This document shows, piece by piece, positions 36,158 to 45,104 of a stretch of DNA of 64,000 bases; positions within the stretch are counted from its first letter, which is position 1; the number at the start of each line of letters is the position of its first letter. The position numbers were made by a program, and so were the translations under genes. Below the pieces are notes generated by a model. That model was not told where the DNA came from. It did not search any database and saw only the letters and a list, made by a program, of their open reading frames with translations. Where the stretch lies: NCBI RefSeq assembly GCF_000146065.2, contig NC_020449.1, positions 2,182,821 through 2,246,820 of the forward strand. The letters run 5' to 3'. Source of the DNA: Candidatus Cloacimonas acidaminovorans str. Evry (GTDB taxonomy: Bacteria; Cloacimonadota; Cloacimonadia; Cloacimonadales; Cloacimonadaceae).

Positions 36158-36189
36158 AAATCTGCGTAATCTGCGTAATCTGCGTGAAA
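36158..36189. repeat. TCTGCGTAAT-type tandem repeat
   Basis: Three units of 'ATCTGCGTA'/'ATCTGCGTG' follow AAAA. The family also occurs at 37877, 60108 and, divergently, at 28768 and 46089. Confidence 0.7.
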
Positions 36190-36197
36190 TATTCTTT

Positions 36198-37640
36198 TTA
36201 AAAGCGGGTGTTAAGTTCAAATCTTAAACCTTCAAAGGGAGCAACATAGCGGCAGACACCATTCCGACAAACTTTTCCCCCAGCTTCTTTTCCCCCAAAA
36301 AGGATTATATCGCTATGTTCAAAAAGCGGGTATTTAATTTGAGCGGAAGCCCAATATCTGCTGTCTAAAATTTCGCTTATATCTTCCCAGTTGCTTTGTG
36401 CGCATAAAGAAAGGGAAAGTTTACCCAAAGTAAAGTCCGTCTGCAGTTTGGGTTCAAAGTGCTCACTTTCCGCTTCCTGTCTTTGTTTGGAGACCTTTTT
36501 ATATTCCGCCTGAATTTGCACCGGTATTTTCAGCAAAGCGAAGTTTGTTTGCAAGGCAGGAATTAAATCCTGTTGCCAGGAATTGCTGATATCATCTATT
36601 TTTTCAATATGGCTGTAGGAAGCAAGCAGAGAAAAGGAATCCTTAACATATTCCAGGGCAATGTAGGCATCGTTCATTTTCTTGTTTTTATCGCTATTCC
36701 ACGCTTCCGCATAGTCCGCGGTAAAATTAAGATAATCCGTGATATTAACGGTTCCAAAACCCTGATAGCCAATTTCATCTTCTCCTGTGGCAGAGGCATC
36801 GGAAAGGGTTTCATTATGATAATTTACTGCCGGCAAGTCATTTAAGCGATATTGAAACTTATCATACTGTTTATAAGCACCCCCTAAAGTTACAGGACCG
36901 AAATAGTAACTGCCATTCACATAAATTGCCTTTCCGTTTTTAGTTCCGATACCGGGTTGATGATATAATTCACTGAAAGCCGTTTCCGCTTGAAAATCAA
37001 CATATTTTGAAGCATAATTCAATCTGCCGGCAAAAACAGTTCGCTGATTATAGATATTGGTGGCAAGCAAATTGCGGAAAGCCATAGCTGAAGCACCTAA
37101 AGAAAGACCTTGGAAATAAGGACTTTGCACATCGGCACCATAAGCCAGATCATATTTTCCGGTAATAGCAGGATTTTCTATGGCACCATAAATTGCCTTG
37201 AACTTAAAAGCATCGTTATAGCTGAATAAAACACTCTCCAAACGGTTATCCACATCAAATTCCAGGTCTTTATAACTGCGAAAAACGATGCCGTTACCAA
37301 AACTTTCTTCCGTTATTCCGGCATATATTTTACAGGCATCTTTTTCGTAAGAGGCATACAATTCCTGCCAGCCAAGTTCCAAACGGTTGGCATCCAGTTC
37401 ATCTAAAAGTTCCGTTTGTTCAGTGGAATATTTGGGCAGTTCGGCAATAAACTTCATTCCAAAGCTGAAATTTCTATAGGCAAGGTTGAAACCGAAGGTA
37501 TCGTTAAAATAGGTATGCAAAGAGTCCTCAACCGTGCGATAGATGAATTTTGCCTCGTTGGAACCGTTTACAGACAGGGCGTTTTGAGCACTAAGCAAAG
37601 TAAAGCTGATTAACAGCATTATAAACAGGGTATGTTTCAT
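36198..37640 (-). CDS. Outer-membrane beta-barrel protein (putative, DUF6029-like)
   Basis: The start is placed at 37640 (MKHTLFIMLLISFTLLSAQN, a signal peptide); a longer frame to 37655 adds 5 residues. About 480 residues. The rest is amphipathic beta sheet: 'ASYEKDACKIYAGITEESFG', 'FDVDNRLESVLFSYNDAFKF' and 'QTDFTLGKLSLSLCAQSNWE'. The end, 'FEGLRFELNTRF', has the terminal Phe expected of outer-membrane barrels. No plug or TonB box is visible. It lies between tlpA-like and surface-CXXC genes, so it could be the barrel of the redox cluster. This is inference. Confidence 0.65.
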   Translation of the reverse strand: MKHTLFIMLLISFTLLSAQNALSVNGSNEAKFIYRTVEDSLHTYFNDTFGFNLAYRNFSFGMKFIAELPKYSTEQTELLDELDANRLELGWQELYASYEKDACKIYAGITEESFGNGIVFRSYKDLEFDVDNRLESVLFSYNDAFKFKAIYGAIENPAITGKYDLAYGADVQSPYFQGLSLGASAMAFRNLLATNIYNQRTVFAGRLNYASKYVDFQAETAFSELYHQPGIGTKNGKAIYVNGSYYFGPVTLGGAYKQYDKFQYRLNDLPAVNYHNETLSDASATGEDEIGYQGFGTVNITDYLNFTADYAEAWNSDKNKKMNDAYIALEYVKDSFSLLASYSHIEKIDDISNSWQQDLIPALQTNFALLKIPVQIQAEYKKVSKQRQEAESEHFEPKLQTDFTLGKLSLSLCAQSNWEDISEILDSRYWASAQIKYPLFEHSDIILFGGKEAGGKVCRNGVCRYVAPFEGLRFELNTRF

Positions 37641-37759
37641 TTTCTGTTCCACCATTTATATTTGTTAAACTAATACAAGAAACTCTCACAAAATTTTCAC
37701 TTAATACTATAAATTTTGTTCTGTCTCCCGAGTAATATTTATTCTTCCTTCAGGGTAGT

Positions 37760-37834
37760 TACGAGTCCTCTCTGCCAAATGAATTCGTGAAAGGTGTAAA
37801 GGTTATTTTGGCAGTGATAACTCCTGACTTTTCC
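37760..37834. repeat. 75-bp dispersed repeat, copy 2
   Basis: GAGTCCTCTCTGCCAAATGA ... GTAAAGGTTATTTTGGCAGT ... GACTT. Compared with copy 1 it is about 80% conserved. Confidence 0.7.
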
Positions 37835-37876
37835 TTATCAACCAAGTTATAATCATAGATTAAAACCTCAAATAAA

Positions 37877-37908
37877 AAATCTGCGTAATCTGCGTAATCT
37901 GCGTGAAA
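37877..37908. repeat. TCTGCGTAAT-type tandem repeat, copy 2
   Basis: Three units again (ATCTGCGTA, ATCTGCGTA, ATCTGCGTG), almost identical to 36158. Confidence 0.7.
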
Positions 37909-37914
37909 CTATCG

Positions 37915-38406
37915 TTATTCTGCGTCGGTTTTAAGTCCCAATAAATTACGGATATGCATTTCGTATTCATTTTCCACACCAGGTTCATAGCCAATATGAG
38001 AATAGACAATTTCTCCGGTTTTATTTAGAATAAAGGTATGCGGAGGGTTTGTTACTCCCAGTTTTTTAGCCAAGGTTTTTTCGGAATCAAACAGAGTTAT
38101 AAACTTATAATTCTTGCTTTTCAGATAGTTTTTTGCCTTGGGCAGATTTTTAGGAGCATCAATAGAAATCATTACTACCGTTAGCGAATCATACTTTTCT
38201 GCCAGGGTATGCAATTGTGGCATAGCATCTTTACACGGTTTGCAGTAATCAGCCCAAAAATCAATCAGCACAGGACCCTTTCCCAGAAGTTCCTGCAAAG
38301 TAACATTTTTTCCTGTAGCATCGGGAAGCTTAAAATCCGGCATCATATCTGCCATAGCAAAAGAAACCAAAAGCAGCAGGAGCAAACAGGCAATCGGTTT
38401 TTTCAT
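37915..38406 (-). CDS. TlpA-family thioredoxin-like protein
   Basis: A 163-residue protein with a signal peptide (MKKPIACLLLLLLVSFAMA). 'MPDFKLPDATGKNVTLQELL' leads the AhpC/Redoxin-like core, and 'PVLIDFWADYCKPCKDAMPQ' contains the redox pair Cys55/Cys58. 'NPPHTFILNKTGEIVYSH' includes the cis-Pro next to the active site. This is a periplasmic thiol reductant in the TlpA/ResA group. Its start overlaps the stop of the Omp28-like gene by 4 bases (ATGA), so the pair is translationally coupled. DsbD, the likely electron source, lies upstream of that gene. Confidence 0.93.
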   Translation of the reverse strand: MKKPIACLLLLLLVSFAMADMMPDFKLPDATGKNVTLQELLGKGPVLIDFWADYCKPCKDAMPQLHTLAEKYDSLTVVMISIDAPKNLPKAKNYLKSKNYKFITLFDSEKTLAKKLGVTNPPHTFILNKTGEIVYSHIGYEPGVENEYEMHIRNLLGLKTDAE

Positions 38407-39527
38407 TGTGAACCTCCTTTTTTTACAGCAAGAGGATATTGTAAGCCACTATATATAATAGCGTTATTAGCGAAGGTGGCAGGTGTTTTTTGAGCAAAAA
38501 TCACTAATGCGGCATCCTCAGGAATTGTAACATTAGCGCTGAATTCAAAGGCAACAGGGTTACTTAAATCCACTTCGCTTATATCAATGCGTTTTCTGCC
38601 TATTACTACATTGGTAAGATGCTCTCCTTCAGCATTTAGCGCTGTAGAAACCAAATCAATAACTGCCAGATTCAGAATCAGTTCTTCCTGATTGAAGGAT
38701 GTGGATAGAGGAGTAAGTTTTACACTTCCGGAAATATTTATTCCCTCTACGGTAGCGTTTAGAACACTGTAATCCATCTGACTTAATAATTCCAATTCAC
38801 TTTGCACGATATAAGGATATTGGCTTAAAGTTTCCTGATTTCCACCTACCAGTTTATGTTTTCCCTGAATAATAGAAACAGGAGCACTGTATGCGCTATA
38901 ATAAGCATAGAGAGGATCGTTAAAAGCAACCGGACCGGAAAGCTGATGGGTTAAATAGATGAAGTCATTTCCATATTGAGAGCTTAAATCGTGTAAAAGA
39001 TTTTCCACAGCGGGACAGTAACTGCAACCCACATTAGTAACATATTCCACTATAACTTTTTGAGTTGGAGCAGAAGGATCACAGCCACATTGATTGCCTC
39101 GCAGCAGCCATTTTCCGTTTTCTTTCCTTAAGCGTTCTCCGGTATATAAGCTATCGGCAATAACATTTTTACGGCTGTCACTAATGGTTAAACGCCAGTT
39201 TGCCAAAGCATTGGTTTCATTTTGCAGAGTAGCTGTTATTAAAATTACATCAATAACAGGATTATTTATACCGGAAAGCAGATTGTATAAGATAGCTTCC
39301 CACTCGCTTTTAGTGATGCCATAATGTTTATAGTCCTCTGCATAAAAAGCCATCACCGTAGATAAATCTTCAGCGCTGGCAGTATTAAATGCCTCTTCCA
39401 AAGGACTGAAAAGTTCTGCATTAAAATCCACCTGTTCCAGTGGCTTAAAATTATGGTCAAAGCGATCGCAGGAAAATATGCCTAAAAGTGCAACTATTAA
39501 CAGGGCATAAACAATTTTCTTTTTCAT
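38403..39527 (-). CDS. Omp28-like redox lipoprotein
   Basis: A 374-residue protein. Residues 1-20 form a lipoprotein signal (MKKKIVYALLIVALLGIFSC, Cys20). The mid part, from about 155, contains an Omp28/thioredoxin-like domain: 'VIVEYVTNVGCSYCPAVENL' with Cys168/Cys171, then 'FIYLTHQLSGPVAFNDPLYA' and 'PVSIIQGKHKLVGG' with the cis-Pro region. A beta-rich C-terminal half follows. It is probably anchored in a membrane facing the periplasm or at the outer membrane. It sits between dsbD (18 bases upstream) and the TlpA gene (4-base overlap). Confidence 0.85.
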   Translation of the reverse strand: MKKKIVYALLIVALLGIFSCDRFDHNFKPLEQVDFNAELFSPLEEAFNTASAEDLSTVMAFYAEDYKHYGITKSEWEAILYNLLSGINNPVIDVILITATLQNETNALANWRLTISDSRKNVIADSLYTGERLRKENGKWLLRGNQCGCDPSAPTQKVIVEYVTNVGCSYCPAVENLLHDLSSQYGNDFIYLTHQLSGPVAFNDPLYAYYSAYSAPVSIIQGKHKLVGGNQETLSQYPYIVQSELELLSQMDYSVLNATVEGINISGSVKLTPLSTSFNQEELILNLAVIDLVSTALNAEGEHLTNVVIGRKRIDISEVDLSNPVAFEFSANVTIPEDAALVIFAQKTPATFANNAIIYSGLQYPLAVKKGGSQ

Positions 39528-39545
39528 CTTTTTCCCTAACTTTAT

Positions 39546-41384
39546 CTATTCTGCTTGGGCAGGAATTTTATTAAGAGCATTTATTACCTCATCTTTGGAA
39601 AGCAGTTCGCCAAAAATATGGGGTTCTGCACCCGGAATGTATAAAGCATTAAAAGGAACGCCTGCTCTTCCGTGTTTTTTTATCCAAGCAAGCAGGGTTT
39701 CATCTTTTTTGGTGAAATCCCCTCTTAGCAGCAGAACATTTTTCTTCTTAAATTCCTGCATCATCGTTTCCGTAAACAGAACTGTCTTTTCATTCGTCAT
39801 ACAATTTTTACACCAGGCAGCTCCAATGTCCAGAAAAACCGCTCTACCTTCTTTCAGTGCCTTATTTAAAATATCTTCACTGAATACATACCAACCCTCA
39901 GGAGCATTGGGAGCAGGAATCAGTTCGCCACTTTTTACCTGAATTTCCTCTTGTTTCGTTTCTTTAATCGGTAGATAAGTAACAGCAGCAAAGATAATTA
40001 GCCCAATAGAAATAAGCGTAAAAAGCCATTGTGTTAATTTGCTGTTTTCCACCCTTACAAACCTGCCATAGAGCCAGGTGGAAAAACCAAGAATAAACAA
40101 AAACCACAGAACTTTCAACAGATATTCACCGTCGGTTAACAGCAGCAAGGTTTTCAGCTGAGTGTAAACAATAATCAGCAAAACAAAACCCATCACTTCT
40201 TTGAAAATAATCATCCAGTTGCCTGGCTTGGGAATTATTTTCAACGCCTTGGGGAAAAAGCCAATCAGCAGAAATGGAAACGCAAAACCGAGCCCGATAG
40301 TAAGAAAGAAAATCAGCATTAAAACAGGTGGCAAAGCTAAGGCAAAAGGCAAAGCCGCACCTAAAAAAGGTCCCGTGCAAGATATCGCCATCAAAAAGGC
40401 AAAAATACCCCCAAAAAAAGAACCGCTATAGCCCCCTCGGGAAGTTGCCTTATTAGCCGTATTCATTCCCGGAACGGTTATTTCAAAGACCCCTAAAAGT
40501 GACAAAGCAAACACAAACACAATTGACATCAGGGTTACTACAAAACCAGGATTTTGATTTTGCAAACCCCAACCTACCGATTCACCTGCCTTTTGCAAAG
40601 CGATGAAAATTCCTGCCATTACGGCAAAGGAAATCAGCACCCCCAAAGCGTAAATCAAAGTATGATTCAGCACTTTGGTTTTATCTTTCTGCGCTTGATT
40701 CATTATACTCATAATTCTTATCGGCAAAATGGGTAAAACGCAAGGTGTTATATTTAATATAATTCCGCCTAAAAAGGCAAAAAGAATGTATTTTAGTATT
40801 TCGCCAAGAGGATGGCTGGTTTCAGGTTTTTTATCGGGAATCGGGGATTTTTCTATAGGAATGGTTTCCTTTTGTTCTATCCTATTTGGGGTTTCCTCTT
40901 CGTTTTCCGAAACAGCAGCTGGTATTGGTTCATTTTCAGCTATTTTAATAGAAAGGATAGCTGTTGCCTCTTCGGGTGGATCACACATTCCTGTTTCATA
41001 ACATAGATTATAGCTCAGCAGAACTTCAATCTGTTTGTTGCCTGTTTTAGCTGTTTGTTTCACCGTAAAAGGCAAAGTTAAAGTTACTTGGGGATGATAG
41101 TTCCATTCCTCTTCCGAAACAACCTGTGTCGGTTTCGGATAAATAACTTTACCCAAAATAAGGTCTGGATGGCTTGCTTCCAGATAAAAATACTCCGGGT
41201 TTTGGGGATTAAAGGTTTGTTTTTTCCCTTCAGGAATAAGGAGAGTGGCTTTAATAACACCTTTTTCTCCAGGCTTCAAGACCTCAGGAGAAATAGAGAA
41301 TTTAACGCTCTGTGCAAAAATTGGCAGAATGAGCAACACTAAACAGAACATTAACAACAGCTTAAGACATCTATGCATCAGCAA
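39546..41384 (-). CDS. dsbD: Thiol:disulfide interchange protein DsbD
   Basis: A 612-residue full DsbD. The N-terminal periplasmic domain has Cys128 and Cys134 (NLCYETGMCDPP, C-x5-C). A proline/Glu linker follows (about 150-190). Eight membrane segments then carry Cys215 (NITPCVLPILPIRIMS) and Cys336 (AISCTGPFLGAAL). The C-terminal thioredoxin domain has Cys525/Cys528 (GAAWCKNCMTN). All three cysteine pairs are intact. The protein moves electrons from cytoplasmic thioredoxin across the inner membrane to periplasmic reductants. It is the first gene of a cluster with an Omp28-like lipoprotein and TlpA. Confidence 0.96.
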   Translation of the reverse strand: MLMHRCLKLLLMFCLVLLILPIFAQSVKFSISPEVLKPGEKGVIKATLLIPEGKKQTFNPQNPEYFYLEASHPDLILGKVIYPKPTQVVSEEEWNYHPQVTLTLPFTVKQTAKTGNKQIEVLLSYNLCYETGMCDPPEEATAILSIKIAENEPIPAAVSENEEETPNRIEQKETIPIEKSPIPDKKPETSHPLGEILKYILFAFLGGIILNITPCVLPILPIRIMSIMNQAQKDKTKVLNHTLIYALGVLISFAVMAGIFIALQKAGESVGWGLQNQNPGFVVTLMSIVFVFALSLLGVFEITVPGMNTANKATSRGGYSGSFFGGIFAFLMAISCTGPFLGAALPFALALPPVLMLIFFLTIGLGFAFPFLLIGFFPKALKIIPKPGNWMIIFKEVMGFVLLIIVYTQLKTLLLLTDGEYLLKVLWFLFILGFSTWLYGRFVRVENSKLTQWLFTLISIGLIIFAAVTYLPIKETKQEEIQVKSGELIPAPNAPEGWYVFSEDILNKALKEGRAVFLDIGAAWCKNCMTNEKTVLFTETMMQEFKKKNVLLLRGDFTKKDETLLAWIKKHGRAGVPFNALYIPGAEPHIFGELLSKDEVINALNKIPAQAE

Positions 41385-41638
41385 TATCCTTGTTACATAT
41401 TTGGGTACTTATAGTAAATGATAATGCAGAAAACATTCCAGACAAGACAACTATTGTGGGAATGAAAAATAAAGAGTGTATGAGGAGGTTCAAAAAAATA
41501 GCGGATTATAATTAAAGAAAAATCCAATTAATCCAGTATATCCATTTATCTGCGTTCTATATGTCACGCTCTTAAAATCTCTTTTCCTCTTTATCTCTTT
41601 GTTTATCTTCTCTCTTTTTCTCTTTGTAAAAAAAACCT

Positions 41639-42193
41639 TTAAACTTCCATTATTTCTTTTTCTTTTGCCTTTTCCGCCTCATCTATCTTTTTAATCCAAT
41701 CATCTGTAAGGTCTTGCAATTCTTTCAGTTGTTTCTTTTCGTCGTCTTCACTTATTTCGCTGTCCTTTTTTTCTTTTTTAACTATATCATTGGCATCGCG
41801 GCGGATATTCCGGATAGCAACTCTGGTATCTTCCGAGATTTTTTTAATATTTTTAACTATATCTCTGCGTTTTTCTTCGGTTAAGGGCTGAAAAGGCAGG
41901 CGGATAACATTTCCATCGTTTTCTGGAGTAATGCCAATATTGGCAGCTAAAATGGCTTTTTCTATATCTGCCAGGGTTGTTTTATCCCAGGGCTGAACAA
42001 CAATCATTCTGGCTTCGGGAATGGAAATGTTGCAGAGTTGTTTAATCGGTGTAGGTAGACCGTAATAATTGATTTTAATATCATCCAAAATGGAAGCGCT
42101 GGCGCGTCCGGTTCTGATTTTGGAATATTGATGCAGCATTGCATCAAAGCTCTTTTGCATTTTTTCTTTAGTATTATCTTTTATATTTTCCAT
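41639..42193 (-). CDS. frr: Ribosome recycling factor
   Basis: At 184 residues it is the normal length for the family. 'MQKSFDAMLHQYSKIRTGRA' and 'INYYGLPTPIKQLCNISIPE' are conserved blocks, then 'MIVVQPWDKTTLADIEKAIL', 'NDGNVIRLPFQPLTEEKRRD' and 'RVAIRNIRRDAND'. The protein splits post-termination ribosomes with EF-G. It is the last gene of the rplM-rpsI-rpsB-tsf-pyrH-frr cluster, a common bacterial order. Confidence 0.98.
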   Translation of the reverse strand: MENIKDNTKEKMQKSFDAMLHQYSKIRTGRASASILDDIKINYYGLPTPIKQLCNISIPEARMIVVQPWDKTTLADIEKAILAANIGITPENDGNVIRLPFQPLTEEKRRDIVKNIKKISEDTRVAIRNIRRDANDIVKKEKKDSEISEDDEKKQLKELQDLTDDWIKKIDEAEKAKEKEIMEV

Positions 42194-42223
42194 AATATCC
42201 TCTTTACCAGGCAGAAACTATGT

Positions 42224-42952
42224 TCAGGGGTGAATATAGGTTCCTGTTTCCGCATTAGTAAGTGCTTCAATTAACATTTGCGGCTGACTGATGTTGAAAA
42301 TCTTAATAGGCATAGTATTATCCATAGCCAGAGAAAAAGCGGTTAAATCCATAACTCCCAAGCGTTTTTGCAAACATTCCTCAAAGCTGGCACTGCTTAT
42401 AAAATGGGCATTTTTATCTTTTTTGGGATCGGCGCTGTAAAGTCCATCCACATTAGTTGCTTTTAACACAATATCAGCTTGCAGTTCAACAGCGCGTAAA
42501 ACGGCAGCGGTATCTGTAGTAAAATAAGGATTTCCTGTTCCTCCGCTGAAAAAACAGACCTTTCCCTGTTCCAAAGCGGAGGAAGCCAATTGAGGAGTAT
42601 AACGATCAACCACTTTATCCACAGCCAGAGTGGAAAAAATGGCACAGTCAATTCCTTTGGAAATAAGGATTTCTGCCATATACAGAGAATTCTGGATAGT
42701 TGCCAGCATACCGATACTATCCAGAACTACCCTGTTCAAATTTTTATTTTTCCAGGAACCGCCGCGGAATATATTTCCCCCGCCTAAAACGATGCCTAAT
42801 TCATAATTTTGGTTATGAACTGTAATTATAGCATCGGTCAGGGAGTCAATTACTGTTTCATCGTAGATGATGCCTTTTTTACCGGAAAGAACTTCTCCGG
42901 AAAGTTTCAACAGCACACGATGGATATTTTCGCTTTTGTAAACATTTTTCAT
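42224..42952 (-). CDS. pyrH: UMP kinase
   Basis: A 242-residue amino-acid-kinase family enzyme. 'RVLLKLSGEVLSGKKG', 'LGIVLGGGNIFRGGSWKN', 'MLATIQNSLYMAEIL' and 'FFSGGTGNPYFTTDTAAVLR' (catalytic/UTP-regulated loop) are the standard PyrH signatures. 'KATNVDGLYSADPKKD' ends the core. The enzyme converts UMP to UDP. It lies 30 bases from frr in the translation cluster. Confidence 0.97.
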   Translation of the reverse strand: MKNVYKSENIHRVLLKLSGEVLSGKKGIIYDETVIDSLTDAIITVHNQNYELGIVLGGGNIFRGGSWKNKNLNRVVLDSIGMLATIQNSLYMAEILISKGIDCAIFSTLAVDKVVDRYTPQLASSALEQGKVCFFSGGTGNPYFTTDTAAVLRAVELQADIVLKATNVDGLYSADPKKDKNAHFISSASFEECLQKRLGVMDLTAFSLAMDNTMPIKIFNISQPQMLIEALTNAETGTYIHP

Positions 42953-43002
42953 ACTTGAACTCCCGGCTGTTTCAGGAAGGTTTACAGCTTTATGTTCAGC
43001 TT

Positions 43003-43602
43003 TTATTCGCCACCTAATTGATAACGGACAAATCTGGCAATTTGAATATTTTCGCCTGTTGTGGCTATAGCGTTTGTCAGTAAGTCCTTTACGGTTTTTG
43101 TGCTGTCGCTGATCAGTTCTTGTCCTAAAAGGGAATGTTCGTTGCAGAACTTTTTCAGATTACCTTCCACAATTTTCTCTATAATTTCGGGTTTTTTCCC
43201 TTCATTCACAGCTTTGTTATAGGCAATTTCTTTTTCTCTTTCCAGAATGGCGGGATCAATTTGCTCGGGACTTATAGCTAAAGGGTTGGTAGCGGCAATT
43301 TGCATTGCTATTTCATCTGCCAAAGCTTTAAATTCATCGGTTCTGGCAACAAAATCGGATTCGCAATTCAGTTCCAGAAGCACTCCAATCCGGTTGTTGA
43401 AATGTATGTATGAATGAATGATACCTTCTTTAGTGGCACGGTTTGCTTTTCCTTCTGCTTTACTGATTCCCTTTTCCCGCAGGTATTTTATTGCCTCATC
43501 AATATTTCCGTTTTTTTCAATAAGGGCTTTGCGGCAATCCATCATTCCGGCTCCAGTTCTGTCACGCAATTCTTTTACTTGGGTTGCAGTAATCTCTGCC
43601 AT
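43003..43602 (-). CDS. tsf: Elongation factor Ts (short form)
   Basis: A 199-residue EF-Ts, the short form of about 200 residues known from many non-proteobacteria. 'VKELRDRTGAGMMDCRKALI' is the N-terminal signature. 'EGIIHSYIHFNNRIGVLLEL' and 'NCESDFVARTDEFKALADEI' form the core. It is a nucleotide exchange factor for EF-Tu. It follows rpsB by 42 bases. Confidence 0.97.
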   Translation of the reverse strand: MAEITATQVKELRDRTGAGMMDCRKALIEKNGNIDEAIKYLREKGISKAEGKANRATKEGIIHSYIHFNNRIGVLLELNCESDFVARTDEFKALADEIAMQIAATNPLAISPEQIDPAILEREKEIAYNKAVNEGKKPEIIEKIVEGNLKKFCNEHSLLGQELISDSTKTVKDLLTNAIATTGENIQIARFVRYQLGGE

Positions 43603-43644
43603 TTTTTCTCCTTTTTGGTTAAAGTAAGTTTTGGGGTTAGTTTT

Positions 43645-44466
43645 TTATTGTTCCGTTTCCGCTAATTCGGGAACATCAAATTCCACTTTTTCTTCTGCTG
43701 CAGCCAATTCGGCTTCAAAATCCTCTGTTTCTTCTGCAGCAGTTGTTTCAGTTGTTTCTTCTTCAGTGCTTTCTCCCTCTGTGGCAAGTCCTTTTCCTTC
43801 AATAACGGCATTTGCCATAATATCTGAAATCAGATGAATAGCACGCGTGGCATCGTCGTTACTGGGAATTACATAATCAATCAAATCGGGATCGCAATTG
43901 GTATCAACCATTGCCACAATCGGAATATTCAAGATACGTGCTTCGTGCACGGCTATTTTTTCATATTCGGTATCCACAATAAAAACACATCCTGGCAGGG
44001 CATCCATTTCGCGAATACCGCCTAAGGAAAATTCAATTTTATCGTGCATTCTTTTCATTTTTTGTTGTTCCAGCTTGGTGTAACCATTGATAGTGCCGTC
44101 AGCCACGATTTCTTCATAATACTTCATCTTTTCAATGCTTTGACGGATAGTAGCCATATTAGTTAGCATTCCACCATACCAACGCTGGTTTACATAAAAG
44201 ACACCGGCTTTTTCAGCAGCTTCTTTAATAGCTGCCTGTGCCTGTTTTTTGGTTCCTACAAAAAGGATATATTCACCTTTGGAGGCAACCTCTTTCATAA
44301 ACTGATATGCTTCATTGATAGCATCTACTGTCTGTTTCAAATCAATAATATGAATCCCGTTGCGTTTAATGAAGATGTATTTCTTCATTTTAGGATTCCA
44401 TTTGAAGGTTTGATGCCCAAAATGGACACCAGCTTCAAGTAATTGTTTCATAGTTACTACGGACAT
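43645..44466 (-). CDS. rpsB: 30S ribosomal protein S2
   Basis: The start is at 44466 (MSVVTMKQLLEAGVHFGHQT), preceded by AGGAGAAAAG; a longer frame would read into the leader hairpin. The product is 273 residues. 'FKWNPKMKKYIFIKRNGIHI' and 'NQRWYGGMLTNMATIRQSIE' are S2 signatures. 'LPGCVFIVDTEYEKIAVHEA' and 'IPIVAMVDTNCDPDLIDYVI' follow, and 'PSNDDATRAIHLI'. The C-terminus is a long acidic tail (about 50 residues of E, A, T). It is downstream of a structured leader, suggesting autoregulation. Confidence 0.98.
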   Translation of the reverse strand: MSVVTMKQLLEAGVHFGHQTFKWNPKMKKYIFIKRNGIHIIDLKQTVDAINEAYQFMKEVASKGEYILFVGTKKQAQAAIKEAAEKAGVFYVNQRWYGGMLTNMATIRQSIEKMKYYEEIVADGTINGYTKLEQQKMKRMHDKIEFSLGGIREMDALPGCVFIVDTEYEKIAVHEARILNIPIVAMVDTNCDPDLIDYVIPSNDDATRAIHLISDIMANAVIEGKGLATEGESTEEETTETTAAEETEDFEAELAAAEEKVEFDVPELAETEQ

Positions 44467-44497
44467 TCTTTTCTCCTGAAATACGGTTTTTAGGTCT

Positions 44498-44561
44498 CTT
44501 CCGGACGGTGTAAGCAATTCAAAGGAACAAAAACCTCACCGCCTTGCAAGCGTTCCGGAAG
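44498..44561 (-). promoter_or_regulatory. Candidate structured leader RNA of rpsB
   Basis: On the minus strand CTTCCGGA (44554-44561) pairs perfectly with TCCGGAAG (44498-44505). CGGTG (44537-44541) pairs with CACCG (44506-44510). The second helix stacks directly on the first on one side, and 11 bases (ACGCTTGCAAGG region) lie between the 5' arms. It lies about 32 bases upstream of the S2 start codon. A TTGC in the large loop could pair with GCAA in the inter-arm segment. A short frame also crosses it (ATG at about 44583). It looks like an S2-binding autoregulatory leader. Confidence 0.65.
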
Positions 44562-44597
44562 TTTATTTAATGTTTTTTCCATTTTGATAATCCTTTT

Positions 44598-44620
44598 GTC
44601 ATTCCTGTGAAAGCAGGAAG
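44598..44620. repeat. CATTCC-type inverted repeat
   Basis: TGTCATTCCTGTGAAAGCAG followed by GAAG, between rpsI and the rpsB leader. Confidence 0.7.
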
Positions 44621-44705
44621 CAGATGATTTTTCATCTCTTTAACTGAACTATCAATATAGAACTTATAAAACTTGTTGTTTTTCATTACAGAAAAACTGT
44701 TTCTT

Positions 44706-45092
44706 TTAACGCTTAGAGAACTGGAATCTTTTTCTGGCTTTGGGACGACCGGATTTTTTGCGTTCCACCATTCTGGGATCACGCGTTAAAAATCCCCGGG
44801 TCTTCAGCACAGGACGAAGATTTTCATCATATTCCACTAAGGCACGGGAAATACCATGACGGATAGCTCCTGCCTGACCGCTTAAACCACCTCCGTAAAC
44901 ATTTACATAAACATCAAAGTTATCGGATAAGCCAACGGTCTGTAAGGGCTGTTCTACAATCATTTCCAGGGTCTCACGCTGGAGATATTTCTTCATCTGG
45001 ATATTATTAATAATGCGTTTTCCAGTTCCAGGCATAAGACGAACTCTGGCTACGGCATTTTTTCTTCTGCCAACTGCATCAAAGGTCTGCAT
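44706..45092 (-). CDS. rpsI: 30S ribosomal protein S9
   Basis: A 128-residue protein with full length. '[20 protein letters not shown]' opens it. '[20 protein letters not shown]' and '[20 protein letters not shown]' follow, with the canonical end '[20 protein letters not shown]'. It follows rplM by 12 bases, the usual L13-S9 pair. Confidence 0.99.
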   Translation of the reverse strand: MQTFDAVGRRKNAVARVRLMPGTGKRIINNIQMKKYLQRETLEMIVEQPLQTVGLSDNFDVYVNVYGGGLSGQAGAIRHGISRALVEYDENLRPVLKTRGFLTRDPRMVERKKSGRPKARKRFQFSKR

Positions 45093-45104
45093 ACTTTTTT
45101 ACTC

